DNA of 64,000 nucleotides, from NCBI RefSeq assembly GCF_023702635.1, contig NZ_CP098455.1:1178001-1242000 (forward strand), read 5' to 3'. Both the position numbers and the translations under genes were made by a program. Below the pieces are notes generated by a model. It ran no database searches, was not told the DNA's origin, and was given only the letters and a program-made list of their open reading frames with translations. Each line of letters starts with the position of its first letter. Position 1 is the stretch's first letter. This stretch comes from Spongiibacter taiwanensis. Its GTDB lineage: Bacteria; Pseudomonadota; Gammaproteobacteria; Pseudomonadales; Spongiibacteraceae. This document shows, in pieces, positions 45,670-56,757 of this stretch.

Positions 45670-46870
45670 TAATTTTGACGTAGTCGTAGGAAAAATCGGT
45701 GGTCCAGATGGTTTCTCGCACATCGCCGCGCCGCAGATTAATTGTGATCGCGATTTCTTCCTGCTTCATCACTGCCGCGCCGGCCGCTTCGGTGTAGGAA
45801 GCTGCCCGACCACCCCTTTCGGCGATTAAGACATCACCCAGATGAACATCAATCTGGCTCACATCAAGGCCGCTAACTCCCGCCCGCCCGATGGCCGCCA
45901 AAATGCGCCCCCAATTTGGATCGCTGGCAAACAGGGCCGTTTTGACCAGGGGCGACTCAGCAACCGCATAGCCGACTTTCAGCGCTTCTTCCGTCGTTCC
46001 AGCGCCATCAACCACCACACTGACAAACTTGGTCGCACCTTCACCGTCGCGCACGATCGCCTGGGCGAGATGAATGAATACCTCCCGGATCGCTTCAGCC
46101 AGCGCGGGAAAATGGGGATGCTCTGCTGAGTCAATATCTTCGAGCCCGGCTTGACCAGTGGCCACCAGCACACAGGCATCGTTAGTGGAGGTGTCGCCGT
46201 CCACGGTAATGCGGTTAAAAGAGGCTTCGGTCGCGTCGCTAACCAGGGTTTGCAACAACGCCGGGGCAATGGCCGCGTCGGTTGCGACATAACCCAGCAT
46301 GGTCGCCATATTGGGTTTGATCATGCCCGCACCTTTGGAGATACCGGTAATGGTGATCGTCCGGCCATCCAGTACGATTTGCCGGGAGCAGGCTTTGGGA
46401 CGGGTATCGGTAGTCATAATACCGCTCGCCGCCGCTTCCCAATGATTCGCGTCGAGATCCGCCAGCGCCTGGGGCATGGCCGCAGTGAGCTTCTCTACCG
46501 GCAGCTTTTCACCAATAACACCGGTAGAAAAGGGCAACACGGCCTGAGGCGCAACGCCGGTCAACGACGCCAGTGCAGCACAGCTGCTTTCGGCGTCCTG
46601 CATGCCGATGTCGCCCGTACCCGCATTGGCGTTGCCGGTATTGACCAGCAAGTACCGAGGCTGCCCCTGCGCCAAATGTCGCTTGGCCAGCGTCACCGGT
46701 GCAGCGCAGAAGGCATTGGTCGTAAAGGTACCGGCGACCCGGCTGCCCTCGGCCAGCTCAAAAACCACGGTATCTTTGCGACCGGGCTTTTTGATGCCCG
46801 CACTGCCGATACCAATTCGCACACCCTTAACCGGGTGCAACGTTCCCAAATCCCCAGAACCGACTGCCAT
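45650..46870 (-). CDS. argJ: Bifunctional glutamate N-acetyltransferase / amino-acid acetyltransferase ArgJ
   Basis: ArgJ recycles the acetyl group between N-acetylornithine and glutamate in arginine synthesis. The 406-residue precursor cleaves itself at the threonine of KPNMATMLGY (near residue 190) into alpha and beta chains. Other marks are GVRIGIGSAGIKKPGRKD, LLVNTGNANAGTG, FSTGVIGEKLPVEKL and VDGDTSTNDACVLVA. It starts 16 nt after the secA stop, a common gammaproteobacterial order. Confidence 0.95.
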   Translation of the reverse strand: MAVGSGDLGTLHPVKGVRIGIGSAGIKKPGRKDTVVFELAEGSRVAGTFTTNAFCAAPVTLAKRHLAQGQPRYLLVNTGNANAGTGDIGMQDAESSCAALASLTGVAPQAVLPFSTGVIGEKLPVEKLTAAMPQALADLDANHWEAAASGIMTTDTRPKACSRQIVLDGRTITITGISKGAGMIKPNMATMLGYVATDAAIAPALLQTLVSDATEASFNRITVDGDTSTNDACVLVATGQAGLEDIDSAEHPHFPALAEAIREVFIHLAQAIVRDGEGATKFVSVVVDGAGTTEEALKVGYAVAESPLVKTALFASDPNWGRILAAIGRAGVSGLDVSQIDVHLGDVLIAERGGRAASYTEAAGAAVMKQEEIAITINLRRGDVRETIWTTDFSYDYVKINAEYRS

Positions 46871-46885
46871 GACTGACCTACCCGC

Positions 46886-49627
46886 TTAGCTTAAACTGCC
46901 GTGACACTGCTTGTATTTTTTGCCCGAACCGCAGGGGCAGGGCTCATTGCGCCCCACTTTGCGACCGTCTCTGACGTAGGTTTCAGGCGTTGCTGCAGCT
47001 GTCGGCTCGGCGTTCTCCGGTTCTTCTTCAGCAATGGCTGAACTCTCTGCGTGCTGAAAGTTCATCGCCCGCTTGGCTTCTTCCTCACGGCGCTGACGCT
47101 GCAACTCTGCCGCATTTTCGTCTTCCTGCAACTGCAGGTGGGAAAGGAAGCGAATCACTTCGTGCTTAAGGTTCTCGAGCATTTGCTGGAACAGCGCAAA
47201 GGCCTCGCGTTTGTATTCCTGCTTGGGGTTCTTTTGCGCAAAGGCGCGCAAATGAATGCCGTGGCGCAGGTGATCCATGGTGGAGAGATGCTCCTTCCAC
47301 AAGGTATCGAGCACCTGCAGCATGATGTGCCGCTCAATCTTGCGCATGTCGGCGCCGACCCGCTCGCACTTGTCCCGGTAGGCCTGCTCGACTTCGGCCA
47401 CAATACGCTCGGCGAGGTTGTCTTCGTGCAGCGAGTTATCTTCATCCAGCCACTGCTGAATCGGCAGGTTGACGGTGAATTCCGCCTCGATTCGGCGCTC
47501 CAGCCCGGGAATATCCCACTGTTCTTCCAAACTTTGTGGCGGAATGTATTCACTCACCACGTCGCCAATCACATCCCGGCGAATCACATCCAGCATTTCG
47601 CTGATGTCTTCTGCTTCCAGCAGCTCGTTGCGCTGCTGGTAAATAATCTGCCGCTGGTCGTTGGCCACGTCATCGTATTCCAGCAACTGTTTGCGGATAT
47701 CGAAGTTGCGGCCTTCCACTTTGCGCTGGGCTTTTTCAATGGCGTTGGACACCATTCGATGCTCAATCGCCTCGCCTTTTTCCAGGCCCAGGGCCTGCAT
47801 AATGCCGCGTACCCGATCGGAGGCAAAAATCCGCATCAGGCTGTCTTCGAGAGACAGGTAGAAGCGAGACACACCGGGGTCACCTTGACGACCCGCACGG
47901 CCGCGCAGCTGATTATCGATACGCCGCGACTCGTGCCGCTCGGTGCCGATAATGTGCAGACCGCCAGCCTGAATCACTTTTTCGTGGCGGATCTTCCAAC
48001 TTTCGCGCAACTCGTTCACCACCTCCTCAGAGGGATTTTCCAGACTGGCGATTTCGACATCCACATTGCCGCCCAAGACAATATCGGTACCGCGACCCGC
48101 CATGTTGGTGGCAATGGTAATCACCCCCGGCCGACCGGCCTGAGCGATAATTTCCGCTTCCTGCTCGTGGTATTTGGCGTTCAACACTTTGTGCGCCACA
48201 CCCGCCGCCTTGAAGCGCTGGGACATTTCCTCGGAAGTCTCAATTGACGCGGTTCCCACCAGTACCGGCGCCCCGGTAGCCACAATGTCACAGACATCTT
48301 TAACAATGGCGTCGTACTTCTCTTCTTTGGTCAGATACACCAGGTCATTCAGATCGCGCCGTGCACTGGGCTTGTTGGTCGGAATCACCACCACATCAAG
48401 GCCGTAAATTTGCCTGAACTCAAAGGCCTCGGTGTCGGCGGTACCGGTCATGCCCGCCAGCTTGTTGAACAAGCGGAAATAGTTCTGGAAGGTGGTGGAG
48501 GCATACGTCTGGCTTTCCGCCTGGACGGTCACCCCTTCTTTGGCTTCGATGGCTTGATGAAGGCCCTCAGACAGCCGACGGCCCGGCATGGTCCGCCCGG
48601 TGTGCTCGTCGATCAAAATCACCTGATCGTTCTGCACAATGTATTCAATATTGTTGTGGAACAGCACGTGGGCCCGCAGCGCGGAATTCACATGATGGAG
48701 CAGGCTCAGGTTACTGGCGGAATACAGCGAATCCCCTTCTTCCAGCAAGCCCTCCTTGGTGAGCCACTCTTCTACCAGCTGGTGACCGGCCTCATTCAAT
48801 TCAACCTGACGCAACTTTTCGTCAACGGTGTAGTGGCCTTCTGCCTCTTCGCCATCGTCACCGGCATCGCCGGTCTCAACAACTGGCTTTAAGGTGGGAA
48901 TAAAACGATTAATCTGCCGATACAGGGCCGAGCTGTCTTCTGCCGGACCAGAGATAATCAGCGGGGTGCGCGCTTCATCGATGAGGATCGAGTCCACCTC
49001 ATCGATGATCGCGAAATTGAGCTCGCGCTGATAGCGGTCTTCAATGGCAAAAGCCATGTTATCCCGCAGGTAATCAAAGCCGAATTCGTTGTTGGTGCCA
49101 TAGGTAATATCGGCCCGATAAGCCGCGCGCTTTTCTGCGCTGTCTTGACCAGAGCGAATCACACCCACCGACAGTCCCAAGAACTCATACAGCGGACGCA
49201 TCCAGTTGGCGTCCCGGTGGGCGAGGTAGTCGTTCACCGTCACCACAAAAACGCCTTTGTCGGCCAGGGCGTTCAAGTACACCGCCAGGGTCGCCACCAG
49301 GGTTTTCCCTTCACCGGTACGCATCTCGGCAATGGTGCCTTCATGCAGCGAGATACCGCCAATCAGCTGCACGTCGAAGTGGCGCATGCCCATCACCCGG
49401 CGGCCCGCTTCGCGAGCCACGGCAAAGGCTTCAGGGAGAATCTGGTCCAGTGTTTCGCCGTCGGCCAGGCGCTGTTTGAACTCGGCGGTTTTACCCTGAA
49501 GCTCAGCATCGCTCAGTCCGGACAGACCTTCTTCAAGCTGGTTAATCAGGGCAACCGTTTTGCGCATGCGCTTGAGTTCACGGTCGTTTTTGCTGCCGAC
49601 AATCTTCTTGAAAACTGCTGATATCAT
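46886..49627 (-). CDS. secA: Preprotein translocase ATPase SecA
   Basis: The 913-residue motor drives proteins through SecYEG. Walker [15 protein letters not shown] is at about residues 99-112, the DEAD-like box in [17 protein letters not shown], and the second nucleotide-binding domain has [14 protein letters not shown] and [16 protein letters not shown]. The wing and scaffold domains follow. The last 22 residues hold the zinc tail [14 protein letters not shown], which binds SecB and lipids. Start and length are typical. Confidence 0.97.
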   Translation of the reverse strand: MISAVFKKIVGSKNDRELKRMRKTVALINQLEEGLSGLSDAELQGKTAEFKQRLADGETLDQILPEAFAVAREAGRRVMGMRHFDVQLIGGISLHEGTIAEMRTGEGKTLVATLAVYLNALADKGVFVVTVNDYLAHRDANWMRPLYEFLGLSVGVIRSGQDSAEKRAAYRADITYGTNNEFGFDYLRDNMAFAIEDRYQRELNFAIIDEVDSILIDEARTPLIISGPAEDSSALYRQINRFIPTLKPVVETGDAGDDGEEAEGHYTVDEKLRQVELNEAGHQLVEEWLTKEGLLEEGDSLYSASNLSLLHHVNSALRAHVLFHNNIEYIVQNDQVILIDEHTGRTMPGRRLSEGLHQAIEAKEGVTVQAESQTYASTTFQNYFRLFNKLAGMTGTADTEAFEFRQIYGLDVVVIPTNKPSARRDLNDLVYLTKEEKYDAIVKDVCDIVATGAPVLVGTASIETSEEMSQRFKAAGVAHKVLNAKYHEQEAEIIAQAGRPGVITIATNMAGRGTDIVLGGNVDVEIASLENPSEEVVNELRESWKIRHEKVIQAGGLHIIGTERHESRRIDNQLRGRAGRQGDPGVSRFYLSLEDSLMRIFASDRVRGIMQALGLEKGEAIEHRMVSNAIEKAQRKVEGRNFDIRKQLLEYDDVANDQRQIIYQQRNELLEAEDISEMLDVIRRDVIGDVVSEYIPPQSLEEQWDIPGLERRIEAEFTVNLPIQQWLDEDNSLHEDNLAERIVAEVEQAYRDKCERVGADMRKIERHIMLQVLDTLWKEHLSTMDHLRHGIHLRAFAQKNPKQEYKREAFALFQQMLENLKHEVIRFLSHLQLQEDENAAELQRQRREEEAKRAMNFQHAESSAIAEEEPENAEPTAAATPETYVRDGRKVGRNEPCPCGSGKKYKQCHGSLS

Positions 49628-50084
49628 TGTATTTCGTCGTTGCTTCTTGTGAGGGTTCGATTCGATACACGGTAACCGGCAAGCGCCGCACTACCGCCCA
49701 GTCTATATTGGGCCTTAATCAACCACTGACAATAGCGAAACAGAAAAACAATTCGAGGAATTGTCTCGGCTGTTGCCATCATCATGACAAAGCGCACTAA
49801 CTCTGAGCCCGCCCGATGCGCTGCATCGCGACGCCGTTACTGGCAAACCGGAGGTGCAACAGACTCTTGCCAATTCAGGACACCCGCGGGGTATCGGGCT
49901 GGCGGACAGGGCAATTTGGGTTTGACCCTTCCCGTTCATGCACAGGAAGCCGACCGATCAACCGGGCAAAACTCGGTGTTTGACAGCCGCGCCACAGGGG
50001 CAAATCCGAGCCGCAATATCGCATAGATAAGGAGAGATTACCATGCCCGGCAACCGCCGCCACCGGGCAGGAAAGAGAGGTAAA
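49628..50084. other. lpxC-secA spacer with no recognised gene
   Basis: This 457-bp spacer is where enterobacteria have the arrest peptide gene secM. I found no frame with a signal peptide and a SecM-like arrest end. A 7-bp GC stem (TGCCCGG/CCGGGCA, 50044-50069) after lpxC could be a weak terminator. A TATAGA-type box near 49711 on the minus strand could serve secA, but its -35 spacing is poor. Confidence 0.45.
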
Positions 50085-50996
50085 TCAGGCGCTGGCAGCA
50101 GCGGCCATGTAAGAAATCGGCGCTTCGGCGGGGTCTTCAAAGGTCACCCACTCCCAGGCGTCGGTTTCTTTGATCAGTTTGCGCAGCGAGGCGTTGTTCA
50201 AGCCGTGGCCAGACTTGAACGCCCGGAACTCACCCACCAGACTGGTACCCAGCAGGTAGAGGTCACCAATGGCATCAAGCACCTTGTGCTTAACAAACTC
50301 GTCTTCGTATCGCAGGCCATCCTCGTTGAGAATGCGGTATTCATCAACAACAATGGCGTTGTCGACGCTACCACCCTGGGCCAGCCCTTTGGAGCGCAGG
50401 TATTCGATCTCATGCATGAAACCAAAGGTGCGCGCCCGGCTTACCTCTTTCACAAAGGAGGTACTGGAGAAATCCAGCTCGGCGTGGCCGGTGCGATCTT
50501 TGAACACAGGGTGATCAAAATCGATGGTGAAGGAGACTTTGAAGCCATCAAAAGGGAGGAAGCTAGCTACTTTGTCACCGTCTTTCACCGTCACCGGCTT
50601 TTTAATACGAATGAATTTCTTCGGCGCGCTCTGCTCTTCAATACCCGCAGACTGAATCAGAAACACGAAGGGGCCGGCACTGCCATCCATAATCGGCACT
50701 TCTGACGAACTCAGTTCTACGTAGGCATTATCAATGCCCAGACCCGCCATGGCGGACAACAGGTGCTCCACGGTAGATACCCGCACATCGCCGTTGACCA
50801 GCGTTGTGGACAGGGTAGTGTCTCCGACATTTTCAGCGTGAGCCTTAATCTCCACAACCGGGCTCAAATCGGTGCGGCGGAAAACCACGCCCGTATCGAC
50901 CGGTGCAGGCTTCAAGGTCAGGTAGACCTTTTCGCCGGTGTGCAAACCAATGCCGGTTGCCCGGATGGTATTGCGCAAGGTTCGCTGTTTAATCAT
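50085..50996 (-). CDS. lpxC: UDP-3-O-acyl-N-acetylglucosamine deacetylase LpxC
   Basis: LpxC catalyses the committed step of lipid A synthesis. The 303 residues from the ATG at 50996 show [19 protein letters not shown], the zinc histidine in [12 protein letters not shown], the second zinc site in [17 protein letters not shown] and the catalytic histidine in [15 protein letters not shown]. An in-frame GTG three codons upstream is unlikely as the start. It lies after ftsZ at the end of the dcw cluster, as in most gammaproteobacteria. Confidence 0.96.
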   Translation of the reverse strand: MIKQRTLRNTIRATGIGLHTGEKVYLTLKPAPVDTGVVFRRTDLSPVVEIKAHAENVGDTTLSTTLVNGDVRVSTVEHLLSAMAGLGIDNAYVELSSSEVPIMDGSAGPFVFLIQSAGIEEQSAPKKFIRIKKPVTVKDGDKVASFLPFDGFKVSFTIDFDHPVFKDRTGHAELDFSSTSFVKEVSRARTFGFMHEIEYLRSKGLAQGGSVDNAIVVDEYRILNEDGLRYEDEFVKHKVLDAIGDLYLLGTSLVGEFRAFKSGHGLNNASLRKLIKETDAWEWVTFEDPAEAPISYMAAAASA

Positions 50997-51124
50997 GTCG
51001 TTCACTCTACGTTACTGGGCGCCAAGTCGCCGTCATCGGGCCTGCATCAAATTGCGAGGGCAGCGTACCCTAGCGCGCCATTGTCATGGCGCGCCGCCGC
51101 AAACTACTGCCAAACCCGGTTGAA

Positions 51125-52276
51125 CTAGTCCGCTTGGCGACGCAGGAAAGCGGGGATATCCAAGTATTCCATATCCCGATCTTCCAGTGCCGGAGCAGCC
51201 TCCCGGGCCACCGCTGCCTGTTGGTTGCGCATAACAGTGGGGCGATCCAGTTTGCGATAATCCGTACCGCGGGGCTCGACAACCTTGGTTTCCACCACTT
51301 TCAGGGGCGCTTCCTGGCCGATGCCGTCGAGGCCGGTGGCTACGACAGTCACCCGGAGCTCGTTGCTCATCTCGGGATCAATTACCGTACCCACTACTAC
51401 CGTTGCATTCTCAGATGCGAATTCCTCGATAGTATCCCCCACTTCACTGAACTCGCCTAGGGAAAGGTCCAAACCCGCGGTAATATTAACCAAAATGCCC
51501 CGGGCGCCCTGCAAGTTCACATCCTCCAGCAGCGGGCTGCGAATCGCGGCCTCTGCGGCCTCCCGAGCACGGTTCTCGCCAGTGGCCACACCGCTGCCCA
51601 TCATGGCCATACCCATCTCAGACATCACGGTACGCACGTCGGCAAAGTCGACGTTGATCATACCGGGGCGAATGATCAGATCCGCGATACCCTGAACGGC
51701 GCCCAAAAGCACGTCGTTGGCGGCTTTGAAGGCATCCAGCAGGCTAGTACCCTTGCCCAAAACGGGCAGCAATTTCTCGTTGGGGATGGTGATCAGCGAA
51801 TCTACATGCTGGCGCAGCTCCCGCATGCCCTGCTCGGCAATGGCCATGCGCTTTTTGCCCTCGAAGGGGAAAGGCTTGGTGACCACCGCCACGGTCAAAA
51901 TGCCCAGCTCTTTGGCAACTTCGGCCACTACCGGCGCGCCGCCGGTGCCTGTACCACCACCCATGCCGGCGGTGATGAACACCATATCAGCACCTTCGAG
52001 TGCTTCAGCGATGCGATCGCGATCCTCAATGGCGGCCTGACGACCCACCTCGGGGTTGGCACCGGCACCCAGCCCCTTGGTAATGCACGTGCCCAGCTGC
52101 AACACGGTTTTTGACATCACGTCGGTCAGTGCTTGGGCATCGGTGTTGGCGCAGATGAAATCCACACCTTCAACATCGCAGGCAATCATGTGTTTCACGG
52201 CATTGCCGCCACCACCGCCAACACCAACGACTTTTATCACTGCATTTTGTGGAACGTTATCAACTAGTTCAAACAT
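51125..52276 (-). CDS. ftsZ: Cell division GTPase FtsZ
   Basis: The tubulin-like protein that forms the division ring. From the ATG at 52276 (GGGAGAG 6 nt upstream) it has 383 residues. The GTP-binding loop [12 protein letters not shown] is near residue 104, the phosphate contacts in [14 protein letters not shown] and the T7 loop in [11 protein letters not shown]. The C-terminal peptide [14 protein letters not shown], after a short variable linker, is the docking site for FtsA and ZipA. Confidence 0.97.
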   Translation of the reverse strand: MFELVDNVPQNAVIKVVGVGGGGGNAVKHMIACDVEGVDFICANTDAQALTDVMSKTVLQLGTCITKGLGAGANPEVGRQAAIEDRDRIAEALEGADMVFITAGMGGGTGTGGAPVVAEVAKELGILTVAVVTKPFPFEGKKRMAIAEQGMRELRQHVDSLITIPNEKLLPVLGKGTSLLDAFKAANDVLLGAVQGIADLIIRPGMINVDFADVRTVMSEMGMAMMGSGVATGENRAREAAEAAIRSPLLEDVNLQGARGILVNITAGLDLSLGEFSEVGDTIEEFASENATVVVGTVIDPEMSNELRVTVVATGLDGIGQEAPLKVVETKVVEPRGTDYRKLDRPTVMRNQQAAVAREAAPALEDRDMEYLDIPAFLRRQAD

Positions 52277-52345
52277 GGTTTCTCTCCCTTTTTGCATTTT
52301 CAGCCCCGTGGCCACACGGGACCGGCTCTACATCGTTAAAAAGAC

Positions 52346-53578
52346 TTAAAAATTGTTTTGTACCCATTGCTTCAGTCGGGACAAAAATCCGTCCCGTTTG
52401 ACGCGGCCACCGCGTCCCTGATGCTCAGCCTGGTGCTTCATGCCGTACTGCAGCAGCCCCACGCTGGTGGAATAAATCGGATTGCGCACGATATCGGTCA
52501 ACCCCCGCACATCCTGGGGTACGCCAATGCGCACCGGCATGTGGAAAATCTCCTCGGCCAGCTCAACCACCCCTTCCATCTTTGAGGTGCCGCCCGTCAG
52601 CACGATGCCGGCCGCACACAGGTCTTCGTAGCCACTGCGGCGCAGCTCGGCTTGCACCAGGGTGAACAGCTCGTCGTAACGGGGCTCCACCACCTCAGCC
52701 AGCGACTGCCGCGACAGCTCCCGGGGCGCCCGCTCACCAACACTGGGTACCTTGATGGTTTCCCCCTCGCCGGCGAGCTGGGTCAGGGCGCAGGCGTATT
52801 TGATTTTGATTTCTTCGGCGTACTGGGTTGGAGTGCGCAGGGCCATGGCAATGTCATTGGTCACCTGGTCGCCGGCGATAGGAATCACCCCGGTGTGGCG
52901 AATGGCGCCATCGGTGAAGATCGCGATATCGGTAGTGCCGCCACCGATATCAACCATGCACACACCCAGCTCTTTTTCGTCGTCGGTCAGCACCGAGTAG
53001 CTCGACGCCAATTGCTCCAGAATCACGTCTTCGACTTCCAGACCGCAGCGGCGAATACACTTTTCAATGTTCTGCACGGCATTCACGGCGCAGGTCACCA
53101 GATGCACCTTGGCCTCCAGACGCACACCGGACATTCCCAGCGGCTCCTTGATACCCTCCTGGTCATCAATCACAAATTCCTGGGGCAGGATGTGCAGCAC
53201 TTTCTGGTCCGCCGGAATCGCCACCGCCTGCGCGGCATCAATCACCCGGTCCAGATCGAGCTGGAACACTTCCCGGTCGCGGATGGCGACAATACCGTGG
53301 GAATTGAGGCTGCGAATGTGATTACCGGCGATCCCCACATACACGCTGTGGATTTCGCAGCCGGCCATCAACTCGGCCTCCTCCACCGCCCGCTGAATGG
53401 AGTGGACCGTGGATTCGATATTGACCACCACTCCCTTTTTCAGGCCACGGGACGGATGAGAGCCAATGCCCACCACATCCAGCTTGCCCTCATCGTTGAC
53501 CGAGCCAACGATCGCGACCACCTTGGAGGTGCCGATATCCAGTCCCACGATCATTCTGCCCGAGTTAGCGTTAGGCAT
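52346..53578 (-). CDS. ftsA: Cell division protein FtsA
   Basis: The actin-like membrane tether of FtsZ. The 410 residues contain MIVGLDIGTSKVVAIVG, the SHS2/1C insertion after NHIRSLNSHG, the phosphate-2 loop CMVDIGGGTTDIAIF and the adenosine motif GIVLTGGTSKMEGV. The C-terminal amphipathic helix FLSRLKQWVQNNF is the membrane anchor. It lies 47 nt after ftsQ and 69 nt before ftsZ. Confidence 0.97.
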   Translation of the reverse strand: MPNANSGRMIVGLDIGTSKVVAIVGSVNDEGKLDVVGIGSHPSRGLKKGVVVNIESTVHSIQRAVEEAELMAGCEIHSVYVGIAGNHIRSLNSHGIVAIRDREVFQLDLDRVIDAAQAVAIPADQKVLHILPQEFVIDDQEGIKEPLGMSGVRLEAKVHLVTCAVNAVQNIEKCIRRCGLEVEDVILEQLASSYSVLTDDEKELGVCMVDIGGGTTDIAIFTDGAIRHTGVIPIAGDQVTNDIAMALRTPTQYAEEIKIKYACALTQLAGEGETIKVPSVGERAPRELSRQSLAEVVEPRYDELFTLVQAELRRSGYEDLCAAGIVLTGGTSKMEGVVELAEEIFHMPVRIGVPQDVRGLTDIVRNPIYSTSVGLLQYGMKHQAEHQGRGGRVKRDGFLSRLKQWVQNNF

Positions 53579-53625
53579 TGCGTTTCTCCCTCAGTGCCTG
53601 CCGATACATCTGGCATTGTGTTGTG

Positions 53626-54399
53626 TTAACCATTTTTGCTTGCCTGTTGTTCCCGCCACGCCACTGCGAGGCCGTTGACATAGCGGGTATCCACACGTTT
53701 CACCCGCTCAAAATCCTTTGCCAGCTCCTTGCGGTAAACCCACAAGAAACGGCGCAATTTTTCCAGAGGCTCCTGTCGCCCCATCACCAATTCGGCGCCG
53801 CCGTTCAGCGTCGCCCGCCAGCTTCCCCTGGCACTCATCTCCAAGCGCACCAGCTGCAAACGCTCATCACCCAGTAACTGGCTCATCAGCCGGTACTGAC
53901 GCATGATCTCAATCGCACTGCCTTCAGGGCCCTCTAGCACCGGCAGCTCAGCGTTTACCCGCTGGCCTTTCAGCGGCACAAAAATCTTGCCGCGGTGGTT
54001 GAGGAGTCCGCCATCACCCCAAATCGCAATCGGGGTTTCTTCGACGATGGTGATTTTCAATTCTCGCGGCCACAGCCGCTCGACTTCTGCCCGGTACACC
54101 CAGGCCTCCTCTTCCAGCTCTTGCTGGATGGCCTCCAAATCCAGGCCGATATAACCCACCGCCAGATGCCGGGTGACGCGCTCAACCAACACCTCCCGGC
54201 TCACATGGCGGAGGTCACCGGCAAACACCACCCGCTCTACCGGTATTGCATCCAACTGGCTACCCAGGCGCTCTACGCCATAAAGAAAGCCAACCACCAC
54301 CAGCACCAACACCAAGCGGCTCAGAACCCGTCCCCACGGCCAGGGGCGACGTTCGGCCCGCGGCTTGGAGGATTTAAAGCGGTTCTGCTTGGCGCTCAT
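53626..54399 (-). CDS. ftsQ: Cell division protein FtsQ
   Basis: A 257-residue single-span inner-membrane protein of the FtsQLB complex. A basic N-terminus is followed by the membrane helix (about residues 28-42), the POTRA domain (VERVVFAGDLRHVSREVL) and the beta domain (VYRAEVERLWPRELKITIVE, PIAIWGDGGLLNHRGKIF). Two nt separate it from the ddl stop region. Confidence 0.93.
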   Translation of the reverse strand: MSAKQNRFKSSKPRAERRPWPWGRVLSRLVLVLVVVGFLYGVERLGSQLDAIPVERVVFAGDLRHVSREVLVERVTRHLAVGYIGLDLEAIQQELEEEAWVYRAEVERLWPRELKITIVEETPIAIWGDGGLLNHRGKIFVPLKGQRVNAELPVLEGPEGSAIEIMRQYRLMSQLLGDERLQLVRLEMSARGSWRATLNGGAELVMGRQEPLEKLRRFLWVYRKELAKDFERVKRVDTRYVNGLAVAWREQQASKNG

Positions 54400-54401
54400 G
54401 C

Positions 54402-55334
54402 CTAGTCAGCTCCCATCGCGCAATCCGCCAGAATTGCCAGCACTAGCTCATCAAAGCTCATACCCGCTTGACGAGCGGCCATTGGCACCAGGCTGTGATC
54501 CGTCATTCCCGGCACGGTATTCACCTCCAGCAGGTAAAAGGCACCGGACTGATCTTGCATCACATCAACACGCCCCCAGCCACGACAGCCCAAGCTGTCA
54601 AAGGCGTCCAGCGCGAGTTGCTGCAACTCCGCTACCAGGGCATCGCTCAAGCCGCAGGGACATAAGTACCGGGTATCGTTGGACAAGTACTTGGCGTTGA
54701 AATCATAAAATTCAGCGTCGGTCTCCAGCTTGATCGGCGGCAAGGGTTTGCCACTCAGCACCGCCACGGTGTACTCGCCGCCACTAATCCATTGCTCGAC
54801 AAATACCCGGCCATACGCACTGGCCTGACGCCACGCGGCTTCAAGCTGGGCCGCATCCTTCGCCCGGGCCATGCCGATACTGGAACCCTCGCAGGCGGGT
54901 TTGACAATGACCTGACCCAGCTCATCAATAATGCCCTGCCAATTGCTGTCAGCACGCAGCTCCACAAACTGTGCACTGGGCAGCCCAGCCCCTTTCCACA
55001 ATAATTTGCAGCGCAACTTGTCCATCGCCAGGGCCGAGGCCATCACTCCGCTGCCGGTGTAGCGAATACCCATGCACTCCAGCGCGCCCTGTACCGTGCC
55101 GTCTTCGCCGCCGGGGCCATGCAAGGCAATAAACACGTGAGAGAACTCGGCAATTTGCTCAGCCCAATCCACTTGAGCGACGTCTACTGCCAGAGCTTCA
55201 ATACCCAGCCGACCGAAGGCCTCCATCACTGCGGCGCCGCTTCTCAGTGAGATCTCCCGCTCTGAGGATTTCCCCCCCAGCAGCACTGCCACTTTCCCGC
55301 CGATGGCCCGGCTCACCGCGCCCACATCAGTCAT
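54402..55334 (-). CDS. ddl: D-alanine--D-alanine ligase
   Basis: The ATP-grasp enzyme that makes the D-Ala-D-Ala dipeptide for MurF. The 310 residues (DdlB-sized) have [20 protein letters not shown] at the N-terminus, [33 protein letters not shown] and [16 protein letters not shown] near the C-terminus. Its start overlaps the murC stop by 8 nt. Confidence 0.95.
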   Translation of the reverse strand: MTDVGAVSRAIGGKVAVLLGGKSSEREISLRSGAAVMEAFGRLGIEALAVDVAQVDWAEQIAEFSHVFIALHGPGGEDGTVQGALECMGIRYTGSGVMASALAMDKLRCKLLWKGAGLPSAQFVELRADSNWQGIIDELGQVIVKPACEGSSIGMARAKDAAQLEAAWRQASAYGRVFVEQWISGGEYTVAVLSGKPLPPIKLETDAEFYDFNAKYLSNDTRYLCPCGLSDALVAELQQLALDAFDSLGCRGWGRVDVMQDQSGAFYLLEVNTVPGMTDHSLVPMAARQAGMSFDELVLAILADCAMGAD

Positions 55335-56757
55335 GCTCTTTGCTCCACTCGTAGGTCGCTAACTGTTGGGCCAGGGCACCTATGTTTCCAGCGCCCTGGG
55401 TCATCAGTACGTCGCCCGGTTGCAATACATTTTTCAACGCCCGCTCAGCCGACTCGATGCTCTCGATAAACACCGGCTCCATACCGCCTTGCAGTCGAAT
55501 GCTGCGGCACAGGCTGCGGCTGTCTGCACCGGGGATCGCATCCTCACCGGCGGAATACACATCGAGTAACAAGAGCTTATCGACTGTGCCTAACACCCGC
55601 ACAAAGTCTTCATAGAGGTCTTTGGTTCTGCTGTAGCGGTGGGGCTGATACAGCATGACCACCCGCCGATCCGGCCACGCCTGCCGACACGCAGCAATGG
55701 TTGCGGCCACTTCGGTGGGGTGGTGGCCATAATCGTCCACCAACATAAACGTGCCATCGGCCAGGGCTAATTCGCCATAGCGCTGGAAGCGGCGCCCCAC
55801 TCCCTGGAAATTGGCAATGCCCCTCGCAATGGCGTCATCTTCCAAGCCTTCATCGGTGGCTACCGCCACTGCCGCGGTGGCATTGAGCACGTTGTGCACA
55901 CCAGGCTGGTGAATACATAACGACAGCACACTGCCGTCGGGTCGGCGCACATCAAAGGTGCTTTGCAGACCCTGTTTAACCAGATTTTCGATACGAAAAT
56001 CTGCGTCGTCACTAAAGCCATAGGTCAGCGTCTGACGCCCAATATCCGCGTGAATTTCCCGCACTACCGGGTCATCAATGCACACCACCGCCACGCCGTA
56101 GAAAGGCAGGTTATGCAGAAATTCAATAAACGTGCGCTTCAACTGGGAGAAATCGCCGTTGTAGGTGGCCATGTGGTCCGCCTCGATGTTGGTCACCACC
56201 GACACCATGGGCTGCAAATGCAAGAAGGACGCGTCACTTTCGTCGGCCTCAGCAACCAGATAGCGACTCTCGCCGAGCGCGGCATTGGTGCCCGCACTGT
56301 TCACCAATCCACCAATCACAAAGGTTGGGTCTAGCCCAGCCTCGGCAAAAATCGAGGTAATCAGGCTGGTGGTTGTGGTTTTGCCGTGGGTACCCGCCAC
56401 CGCAATGCCATGGCGATAACGCATCAGCTCAGCCAGCATTTCGGCACGACGGACAATGGGCACCCGCTTGGCGCGCGCCGCCTCAACCTCAGGGTTGCTG
56501 TCTTTCACTGCCGATGACGTCACGACCACATCGCTATCGGCAATGTTGTCGCCGCTGTGGCCGATGGCGATCCGGGCACCCAACTGCTGCAGGCGCGCCG
56601 TCGTCGGCCCCGCTTTCAAATCCGAGCCGCTGATGCGATACCCCAGATTCAACAACACCTCTGCAATACCGCACATCCCGGCACCACCAATACCCACGAA
56701 GTGAATGCGCTTTACTCGACGCATTTCTGGCACGACAAAGGAACGCTTATCAGCCAT
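55327..56757 (-). CDS. murC: UDP-N-acetylmuramate--L-alanine ligase MurC
   Basis: MurC adds L-Ala to UDP-MurNAc. From the ATG at 56757 it has 476 residues; the frame continues upstream into murG, but the ATG overlap of 8 nt with the murG stop fixes the likely start. The UDP site is [20 protein letters not shown], the ATP loop [13 protein letters not shown], and YGHHPTEV with the C-terminal domain follow. murB is not present in the cluster. Confidence 0.96.
   Translation of the reverse strand: MADKRSFVVPEMRRVKRIHFVGIGGAGMCGIAEVLLNLGYRISGSDLKAGPTTARLQQLGARIAIGHSGDNIADSDVVVTSSAVKDSNPEVEAARAKRVPIVRRAEMLAELMRYRHGIAVAGTHGKTTTTSLITSIFAEAGLDPTFVIGGLVNSAGTNAALGESRYLVAEADESDASFLHLQPMVSVVTNIEADHMATYNGDFSQLKRTFIEFLHNLPFYGVAVVCIDDPVVREIHADIGRQTLTYGFSDDADFRIENLVKQGLQSTFDVRRPDGSVLSLCIHQPGVHNVLNATAAVAVATDEGLEDDAIARGIANFQGVGRRFQRYGELALADGTFMLVDDYGHHPTEVAATIAACRQAWPDRRVVMLYQPHRYSRTKDLYEDFVRVLGTVDKLLLLDVYSAGEDAIPGADSRSLCRSIRLQGGMEPVFIESIESAERALKNVLQPGDVLMTQGAGNIGALAQQLATYEWSKEHD

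Noticed and set aside
47051-48247. 398-codon frame antisense to secA.
   Set aside because: It mirrors conserved SecA coding sequence; long antisense frames are common in GC-rich genes. The same applies to frames antisense to the DUF1631 gene (22711-23841), ftsA (52652-53629) and murG (56705-57916).
50043-50705. Plus-strand frame with a good AAGGAGAG site before its ATG.
   Set aside because: Apart from the first ~14 codons it lies antisense to lpxC, with a composition expected of a shadow frame; the ribosome site is probably coincidence.
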